Of a DNA stretch of 64,000 bases, positions 55,861 to 64,000 are shown one piece after another. The DNA lies in assembly GCF_040581485.1 (NCBI RefSeq), contig NC_090134.1, forward strand, positions 19,149,501-19,213,500, read 5' to 3'. Under the pieces are notes generated by a model. It was given only the letters and a program-made list of their open reading frames with translations, did not search any database and was not told where the DNA came from. The position numbers and the translations under genes were made by a program. This DNA is from Linepithema humile (Eukaryota > Arthropoda > Insecta > Hymenoptera > Formicidae). Position 1 is the stretch's first letter; every line of letters starts with the position of its first letter.

Positions 55861-55888
55861 ATCTCTCTCTGTCTCTCTCTCTCTCTCC
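55861..55888. repeat. Short (TC)n tract
   Basis: About 28 bp of TC units with one interrupting G; a simple repeat only. Confidence 0.88.
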
Positions 55889-57883
55889 GACGACCACCAC
55901 ACTTCCAAACCGCCACCGGCGATATTACCGCCGCCGTACCTTCGGCATCACCTTTTTCTCACTCTATACGTACTCGCCTAACACGGAATTCCCCGCAGCA
56001 TTACTTCGTCGCTCCCTCTTTCCCCCCTTCTTTCCTTTTTTCCGCAGTGGAAATTCTTATTTCTTAGCAAAAACATGAAGGGAAAAAAGCGCGATATTCT
56101 GGACGGAGATGGGAAAAGATAAACTAAACTTTTGCGGATAAACATGAAAATGCTAGTCAGGTAAAAAGAAGAGAGCGTGAGAAATGGAAGAGTAGCTGAT
56201 TAAAAGCGAGATATGTAGAGAAACGCGTTTATGAATATTTTTGAGCGAGAGATGGAATGCGCGGGGAGAAAAGTTCTCTTCTTAATACGCGTGCACTTAC
56301 GTGCGTAACCGTATCTCTTGAGAGGCATTGGTACGCCTAAATTAAATCACGAATACCCATAGCATCGCGCTCGCAGCTCTTCCTGTCTCTTTCTGACAAA
56401 CCACCCACACCCGTCCTCGACACGGTGCGTTCCCAAGAGGAATACAGCAAGAGAGCGAATTACGGAAGTTCGTCGCACGGGGTTGAAGTTTCACTTCGAC
56501 GAAACGAGTCGGTCGCTCGTTCGCGCGAAGAGATGCGCATGAGAGAGGCGGATAGAGAGAGCGGCTTGGAGCACGCGAAAGCTTAGACGCGACCGGCTCC
56601 GAAGGCTGGCAGTGAAACGAAGGAGAGTGGCGAGACTGAAAGGGTAGATGGTTCGGTTTTCGATGCGTCTAAAATGGTTCCAATGCTCGTAAAATCTTCA
56701 TCCCCGCGACGTAAAAGGAGCCAGTTCGATCGCCGTGCGCGACGCTCGACAAGCGCGATGCAAATCGATCGATTTTGTTCCGCAGACGAGCCACGAATCT
56801 TGGTATTTTGAGGGTTGAAGATCGATCGCATTGAATCTCGGATCACTGTTACTGACGTCGAACGTCGGTTTCATTCTCGTTCGAATCGCAGGAATTCTCC
56901 GTCTCCCTCTTTCTCCGCAATACGACAGAAACGGCGCTCCATTTCGACGCGCTTAATTACTTATTTATAGGATGTAGTTAGTCTTCATTCTCTCAGGATG
57001 TCGTAATCTTGAAGTTATTCCCGTAAGATTGTATGCACGCTGTTCCTGACAAAGTACAATATATATCATGGAAAATTTAAATCTTTACAAGAAAAAATTC
57101 CCAAGGATATAAATGTAAAGATCGTTTATAAATAATCGGAGAAAATTTTATATTGATTAAAGTAATCCGAATAAACGATCGAGAGATTGTATCGATGCGC
57201 GGCGTAAACTCGTTGCAACACCACAAGTTCTTCGCATTACCGTCGGAACACGGAAAACGCCCGACACAAGGATTGTGTTTTGGAAATTTCTACGAGCGGA
57301 GTGCCGCCGGCGTACTACTCGCCTTAATAAAGTCGGCACGGTCGTGGAGAAGGTCGGAAGTTCGGACGGCTCGTAAACTTAGACGCTATAAAATTCAACC
57401 TGTTTGCCCGCAGGAGAGACATAAATAAATCATGCGTTCATGTAAATCAGCCGAAACCGTTTGCGAACTCGCGAAGTTGGATATGTACTGTTCCAAACTA
57501 CGAAGTGTCAATTCGTATTCTGTATGATCTCCTCTCGCGTGACTTATACCGAAAATTCAGTATCGCAGCAACGGCGATACGATAGAATAATCAATCTCTG
57601 GCGAAGAAGGCGGAAATTGTTTTAAGGCGTATTTACGTAAGGAATTATTGTCAAATAAAAATTTCTTTGAAAATTATTTACGTGAGTTTGCTTAACGATA
57701 TAATTGAATTCTTCAAAGCGAAATAATAGTATAGATTTTTCTTATTTCTTAACAACAAAGGGAAAGTTTATAAGCATGGTTAATAAAAAATTGAATCGCT
57801 TTACCGTTGATTTTAAAAGAAAGTTTACAAAAAAGAAAATCCAAAGTTTTATCTCTTTTAAAAAAAATACACGTACAAAATAG

Positions 57884-57890
<7 letters not shown>

Positions 57891-57942
<52 letters not shown>
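57891..57942. repeat. (TA)26 microsatellite
   Basis: A perfect TA run follows a short GTGTGTG stretch. Such self-complementary AT runs are hypervariable and can extrude cruciforms. Confidence 0.97.
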
Positions 57943-57946
<4 letters not shown>

Positions 57947-58721
57947 ATTGTATTGTAGCGTCATGTAACTGAGCAAAATCATTTTGGCCACGTAAACGAT
58001 TTATCACATGCAAAGGATGAAGAAAACAACGCGCGACACGCGGTATCGGATGTGGAGTATCTGAAGCGTTCGTACTTTTTGTTATAGATGCTATTTTGAG
58101 AGAATGATTTATGTGACATTAAGGTACACATCACTGCGGAAATTGAGAACCCGAAAAACCGCTCGCCGCTATCGCTGTAAACCGCGCGAAGCTGAAGATC
58201 GTGTTCCTTATTCATCGTTCTCTTGCACCACGTCAGCTAATATCGACGGATATAGACTACCAATAAGAGAATATAAAAACAGATCAACCGGCGTGGTGTA
58301 TTTTTAATACAAAACGCTTATTCGAAACAACCGCAGTTCCTTGCGGAACTCAACGTCTCGAAAATATGAGAAAATAAAATCACAATTGCATTCCATTACT
58401 GGAAATCTGTTTTCGCAGATATTGAAACCGCCTGAAAAATGAGACATCAATCACTTTTTAGTTGAAATAACTTTTCTGTTTTTGCGACGACATCTTACGA
58501 TTTTTGATTTAAGATCGCATATGAGCAGTAAATCGCGTAATGGTGAAATGAAGTGAAAGACTGTACGCGTCAAATCGTTATATTAACGTCGGACAAAGAA
58601 TAAACGATAGTAAATGTCGCTTCACTTCAACCATGCAAATACTGTTGAAACAGTCCTAGAAACGGAGAAAAGCTAGTAGAAGCCTCGTCGACAAAGCGCC
58701 GCACTCGACTCGGTGAGCGTT

Positions 58722-58813
58722 ATGGAAGCGGAGTTACTTGGCAAGCTGGTACCGCGACGTCCCTTTCCAACTTCATTCAGTCTTCCCTGGAGCATTTTCT
58801 CCGAAGATCTCCT
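58722..58813 (+). other. Candidate first coding exon (weak)
   Basis: An ATG opens 30 codons (MEAELLGKLVPRR, then PFPTSFSLPWSIFSEDLL) ending at a perfect donor, GTAAGT, at 58814; the next in-frame codon inside the donor is a stop. A second good donor (GTGAGC) lies just upstream at 58713. Spliced to 63751 in the matching phase it gives a 58-residue reading that resembles nothing I know. Evidence is splice-signal strength only. Confidence 0.2.
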
Positions 58814-59860
58814 GTAAGTTTGTAATGCAAATAGATTTCCAGCGATCCGATTCGTTCTGCTCGTCGAGAGAAACTCACCCGACGTATTCTTTTATTATTT
58901 AAAGCCTCGGCTAATCCAGGCTTATTCTATGTTTACGATAATACAAATGATTGCACTGACTAAACAGATGTAAAATCTAATTAAGAAAAACAACAATCGC
59001 GTGTTATTTGTAAATTGTGAAGTTAATTCTAGCACGTAGCGTTTAAAAAGTAATAGCAAATTAAACAGAAACATCAATAAATTAAAAATTCAATTCTGGA
59101 ACTAGAGCGATTTTTAGTTTCGAGTTGAAACACGAAGTGACATCTTGAAAGGAAAAAAAAATGAGTTTAGTTAGAAAGTTGCCTCCAACTTCTGCGGAAG
59201 TTTATTATCGAGACCTGGTGGGAAAAGCGAGATTAGCGATGTCAGTTTTCCTATCGTCCTTGAATTTCAACACATTAAACTCGACGGAGCACGGTGGAGG
59301 AATTTTCTAAAATGTCACTTGAAGCCGCCTCTTTGTTTCACGTACCCGACTGTCACGAATTCCTTTCTATTTGCGTTACCTAAACGTACAGAGAGAAACT
59401 TACTCCTGTAACAATGATATTTCGCTTTCACGCAAAGGGAAACACGCGACCCATGTGATCCGCTTATAAATGCGCATATTTTCGTGCGTAATTCTTTTGA
59501 CAGAAGAACGAGATAAAGTCGACGGCGAAAAACATTTCTTCATTAAATGAGTAATTTCATTTCATTTAATACGAGAGTCGGTCTGCACGTTATTTGCAAT
59601 TAAGTAAATATTCTGAAGTTAAAAATCCAATAAAGGACTGCGCGTACTAGTTAACATATAGAGATATACTTTTCACATTTTTCTTGCCAAGTTAAGTGGT
59701 TTCGCGAATGTCTTTTTACCTTCAACACCCTGTTTCGCAAATGCGATAACAACGAGGTGATATTATCGCGAGCGAGTAATATCAACTTTCGAAAGCGCTC
59801 TCAACAATTGCTTGGGTTCTCTATGTCATCCACTTCTGTCGAGTCCTCGAAGCTCACATA

Positions 59861-60761
59861 CTAGGTGCGCAATTAAGTTTCCGGGTTTTTTTTTATCAAT
59901 GCAAAATGGAAAATTTCAAGAGAAATACAAAAAACGGTTTATTCAAAGTATCGTCCCTCGCTAGCTACACATTTTTGCCATCTCTCTGGCAATACATGAA
60001 TACCGCGACGATAAAACGACGCGTCTTTGCATCGAAACCATTTATCCAATCAGTTTTGCACTTCTTCGAAATTGGCCAAGTGTAGCCCAGCTAAGCCATG
60101 TGCCATCGACCGGAACAAGTGATAATTGGAAGGGGCCAGGTCTGGTGAATACAGCGGGTGCGGTAGCAGATCCCATTTCAGCGTTTTGATGGTGTCCTGG
60201 ACGATGGAAGTGCGATGGCACGGAACGTTGTCGTGCTGCAATATCACTCGTTCGTGTCTCGTGTCCCATTCTGGCCGTTTTTCGAGCAATGCATGGTTCA
60301 AATTTATCAGTTGTTGTTGTCTTGTGTTTGCGTATCATTTTCATCCAATAACGCTTGCAGATCGGCGTCCTCAAATGTTTTTGGTCTTCCGGAGCGCTCC
60401 TTGTCCTCAGTGTCGAAATCGCCATTTCTAAAGCGTTTAAACCAATCTTCACAAGTAGTTTTCGATTGTGCATGTTCGCCGTAGGCTTTCTCAAGCAAAC
60501 GGCGTGCTTCAGCTGCATTTTCTTTCAAGTTGAAGCAGAAAAGCAAAGCTTCCCGCAAATGCTGTTTATTTGGCACAAAACTCGACATCTTTATTGTTAG
60601 AAAAAATATTTTTGCGTTGCAATATGTGTTGGTATTATGACTGGTTATTGTTGACAGATGTCCAAGTTAATAAAAAAACACAACTTTAGACATGTATATC
60701 GACTACATGTATCGTTAGCGCCATTCATGTGTGAAACCCGGAAACTTAGTTGCGCACCTAG
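59861..60761 (-). mobile_element. Mariner-family element, internally deleted copy 2 (inverted)
   Basis: The 901-bp element has the same terminal inverted repeats as copy 1 and TA dinucleotides at 59859-59860 and 60762-60763. It is in the opposite orientation to copy 1 and carries the identical central deletion and the same A9/T9 tract next to the right repeat. The near-identity of the two copies indicates recent transposition of an already deleted element, using transposase supplied in trans (inference). Confidence 0.95.
59939..60588 (-). pseudogene. Mariner transposase remnant, copy 2 (core deleted)
   Basis: This copy lacks the extra G of copy 1, so the N-terminal frame is intact for 93 codons (60588-60307): HTH region ENAAEARRLLEKAYGEH..TTCEDWFKRFRNGDFD, then KERSGRPKTFED, to a stop just past the deletion junction. 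The C-terminal part (60301-60050) is open in another frame: INLNHALLEKRPEW, HDNVPCH, LPHPLYSPDLAPSNYHLF, then a stop after FEEVQN shared with copy 1. The third catalytic Asp is Asn. The N-terminal piece could in principle be translated as a DNA-binding fragment, but nothing here shows that it is. Confidence 0.93.
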
Positions 60762-60763
60762 TA

Positions 60764-63750
60764 ACTCGTAGACGCTTGTATGGTTTTGCTACGTATGTAA
60801 ATGCGGGAGGATGGAAAGCGTGAGAGGGGCGAGCGCGGGTTTAACCACAAAAGCTAAAGATCCAATATCGCGGAGCTCGCGGACTTATCGAAATCGCGCG
60901 GTAGAATTGAGTCCTCGTAAACCGTGCGCGACTGCATCGTAAGCAGCCCGGCCCGTTGCGAAGGAACCTATCAAGCGGAACTCTCGAGGACCGGAAACAG
61001 GTCTGACTGGTAAAGAGGTTCGCTGACAAGACGTCACGCTACGCGATCGTTGCCTCGCGGAAAGCGAGGTGACTCATCGAGCGAGCTTTCGGTGCTTTCT
61101 AACTTGTATTTCCGAAGTACCTGAGGAGGGACGCCACGTTGCTTCGCTCCGCGTATTCAGCTCGGGGGAGGAAAAACACGGCGACACAGTTTTATCGAAC
61201 GTCGGTTATCAAACTCGGTACGTAAAACTTTAACAGGCCAGTCGAGCCAAACGGTTTCGATACCGGCGAAAAAGATTCGCTTTGTGCTTTTGGTGGAGAC
61301 AAAGAAGCGGAAGAGGAAAAGAGAGTTGAACAACAATTGGAGGGAATGATGCTCGTTTTTTTATATCTTATAATATTTAACGTAATATGAGTCACTTTAT
61401 GATTTATCAGGGGATATAAATTATTTATCATCTTTTCGACTGTAATTATGATTGATACAATATACTCGTTTCATATCAATCAATTAATATGTATTTTTGC
61501 AATAAAAAAGAATCTATATTACAGATTCTCAATGTGCCATTATTATGGCACAAATGACAATTCTAATGCAAATTGAATTATATAATGATCATCATAATAT
61601 AAACAAATGTATATTGCGTCATAAAACTGGAACCGAAATATTCCCAATTCGAACCGAGTAGCACGCAGATCGCGACAATTCGACAAAATCGATTGTGGCA
61701 ATTGATGTTACGATACGAGTCATGACTGTAACTTTACTGCTCCCAAGAGAAATGGCTGCGAACCGACGTTTATGCAAACAACGGTACACTTCCGTGAGAT
61801 GAAAGTTGAGCCAATGCAATCGAACCGATCGTTAGTGACAGGCTCGCTCCAAGTTTCATTTTTCACGAATGCGGGCTGATTAAGCGCGATCCCTGAACTA
61901 GTCAAAGTTCCCAAGACGATTACGGTGCGGTATCGTGGGATTCGAACGACGCATTGAGCGGATCGAACAAGGGCGATAATGGCGGATTGTCGAGTGGATA
62001 GCAGTCATCTGTGTTCATCGAACGATAATAGAATATAATCGGAATGCGGCGGCCGCCGTAGCGACGAGATGAGGATGGCGGTTATTCCTCCGTGTGATAC
62101 GGCATCTCAGGCTTTACGATAGTCGTAGTCGGCTATCTGCAATAGTCGTTAAGCTCGTTAACGTGAAATAATGTTTACAATTGCGAAGATAATAATCTAT
62201 CTCGTTTGAAAACATACGCTGACGTACTTGTAACGATGACTTTGTACAATTATCACTATTTTTCCCTCGATTTTTTTTCATCGCTATGCTTTGTACGCGC
62301 ACGAGCTATTTTTTTGGAGCAAACTGTAATTTACACTGTAATTCTGTATTTACTCTTCACGTTTTTCGGGAAGCCGCAAATGTTTCAAATCAAAGCTGAA
62401 CGATAGCCAAACGATTATCTAGACGTAATAAAGAGTACCTGTCGTGCTTTGAATGTGAAAAAGAGTAGAGACGATTGTACTGCTGAAAAGTGGTGCACAC
62501 AATAACGTCGATTGTCAGCCATTAAGTGTGGCTGGATTGTCCGTTTGTTTCGCGATCAGCCAATGTGACGTCACTTTTTCCTCACGAAAGGCTCGTTATA
62601 CAGGCAAACTTACTGCAGTTTTTTCTGCACTACTTTCTCTTGTGAAACCGATAATAAATCGATTTTTACCGCGTACAAATATTGCGCAATGTAATAACAT
62701 TGATTCAAATATCATGCGTGAAAATTGTCAAGGTATAAAATTCAGGCTGAGATTTATTCTTTTCAATATTTAACATTCTATTCAATATTTAGAATGAAAT
62801 GATACATATTACTAATTTATATATTATTCGATATTTAAAGTGTTATCGCCGGGAATCGTGCTTTCAGCGATTATATTAAATAACGCGATATGGAGAGATA
62901 CCAATAAATTCAAAAAATGTGTCAGTATTTAAAAACTCAATCATATCATCAATTTGTTATAAAAATATACGAGAAAAATGAATGGAATCAAATGTAACGT
63001 GAATTAAAATATTTTATTAATTCCTCGATTCTTGAACTCTCAAAAACCCGCTAAACGATTGTGTTATTTTGATTGAATTTGCGATTTAATAGAGAAATAA
63101 ATAATGGAAAAATTTTTATCCACGGCGTGTGAACAATGATGCAATGTTTATACAGATCGTCTTAAGTGCAGGAGTTGCGCCGAGAAAATTTATTTGATAT
63201 CACCCTCCAGTCTCGCGCAGAATAATTCTCTCATGCTACAAAGTGTAGACTAGCAGTTACACAATCCGCGCCCCTGGCACGCCGTCGCTTGTCTTCCTTA
63301 AGGACCCTCCCTTCAGAAATCAAATCACTTTTATATCATCATGAATCCTAAAGCGAATAAAACTTTTACTGCCGGCATAAACTCTCTCGTCGTACGACAA
63401 TTGCTGTATTCAGTTAACGTTTTGATATTAAGTTATCCGCACCAATCACACGGTGAACATAAGTAAACTGGTTGTAAACGGCACCGCGCATATCCGGCTT
63501 TATGACGTATAATTCTTTGCTTTATGCACGCCGTTGTTTTATGCGCGAAATGAAATAAATATAGCATTATCGGTAATCAGAGTGCTCAACGCGCACATAC
63601 ATGTTAAGCGAATGCTTTGTTCCTGTTCTTATTATGATTAAACCAAGAAACAATGGTTATTCTCAGGTCCGTATGTATTGCACATGCGGGCGAAGCCAAA
63701 CTATAATTTAATTAAATTTATCATTCTGTAAATGTGCTGTATTTTTTCAG
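60764..63750. other. No gene recognised; upstream of the edge exon
   Basis: CpG-rich at 60.8-61.3 kb, then AT-rich. No exon with matched splice signals or recognisable peptide was found before the acceptor at 63750. Confidence 0.5.
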
Positions 63751-63907
63751 GCTTAAAATATCTCGACGAATTGCCGGAAGATCCGAGCTACGAAGGCGGC
63801 ATTACGTTCTCTCCGAATCTTTGAGACCGTCGTGACGATCTTAATTCCGCGGCGGATTTCGGAAGTTCCTTCTAAGCCTCCGTCTGGAAATTGTGTACAA
63901 TAGGCTG
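63751..63907 (+). other. Candidate spliced exon of an unidentified transcript (right edge)
   Basis: A strong acceptor (tract TGTATTTTTTCAG ending 63750) and a consensus donor (CTG then GTAAGT at 63908) bound 157 bp. Read with two bases completing a split codon, the exon encodes LKYLDELPEDPSYEGGITFS-PNL followed by TGA at 63822-63824, which looks protein-like. All three frames contain a stop inside the exon. It is therefore either a last coding exon followed by a 3' UTR intron, or part of a non-coding or UTR transcript. I do not recognise the peptide. Confidence 0.4.
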
Positions 63908-64000
63908 GTAAGTCCTAAAAGACTTTAGTATTATCTATGAAACTTAAAGCGAAGTAGAGCTCGTTATATTCCCGCAAATTATGTCGATCTATTATATCGA

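Noticed and set aside
61919..61960. Possible tRNA T-arm on the minus strand (GTTCGAATCCCAC)
   Set aside because: The bases flanking the TTCGAAT loop do not form a T-stem, and no D-arm or anticodon arm lies upstream.

Overview
The window looks like nuclear DNA of an insect, most likely a hymenopteran such as an ant. Coding sequence is sparse and split by kilobase-scale introns. The DNA is AT-rich with CpG-rich islands and many simple repeats, and it carries mariner-family transposon remnants. One gene belongs to the fatty acyl-CoA reductase (FAR) family, which is known to be strongly expanded in ants and bees. There is no bacterial-type gene packing, operon or CRISPR array. The species call is inference.

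Two genes can be modelled with confidence, both on the minus strand. (1) A four-exon FAR-like gene (4900-12849, 404 codons) has phase-matched introns of 1.9, 2.8 and 2.0 kb. It keeps the FAR C-terminal region and a C-terminal membrane segment. Its Rossmann domain is shortened, its glycine motif reads TGVTSELG, and no YxxxK catalytic pair is found, so it looks like a pseudoenzyme or a very divergent FAR. (2) A three-exon gene (17477-19835, about 471 codons) encodes a predicted secreted, cysteine-rich protein. It has a signal peptide, an acidic Pro/Thr-rich segment, a cysteine-rich middle, one calcium-binding EGF domain and a hydrophobic C-terminal tail that could be a GPI-anchor signal.

Two nearly identical, internally deleted mariner elements (23382-24283 plus strand; 59861-60761 minus strand) lie about 36 kb apart in opposite orientation. 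Each has intact terminal inverted repeats and TA target-site duplications. They share the same central deletion, the same premature stop and the same loss of the third catalytic aspartate (SPDLAPSN), so they were probably mobilised in trans as a non-autonomous family.

The rest (1-4.9 kb, 12.9-17.5 kb, 19.8-23.4 kb and almost all of 24.3-63.7 kb) holds no gene I can support. It contains microsatellites (TC, TA, GAC, GC, GA), a 27-bp perfect tandem duplication, two sets of dispersed short duplications (21.2-22.6 kb and 31.9-32.5 kb) and alternating purine-pyrimidine DNA near 54.4 kb. A probable spliced exon of an unidentified plus-strand transcript lies near the right edge (63751-63907), with a weaker first-exon candidate at 58722-58813. 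Most open reading frames in these stretches look like chance ORFs.
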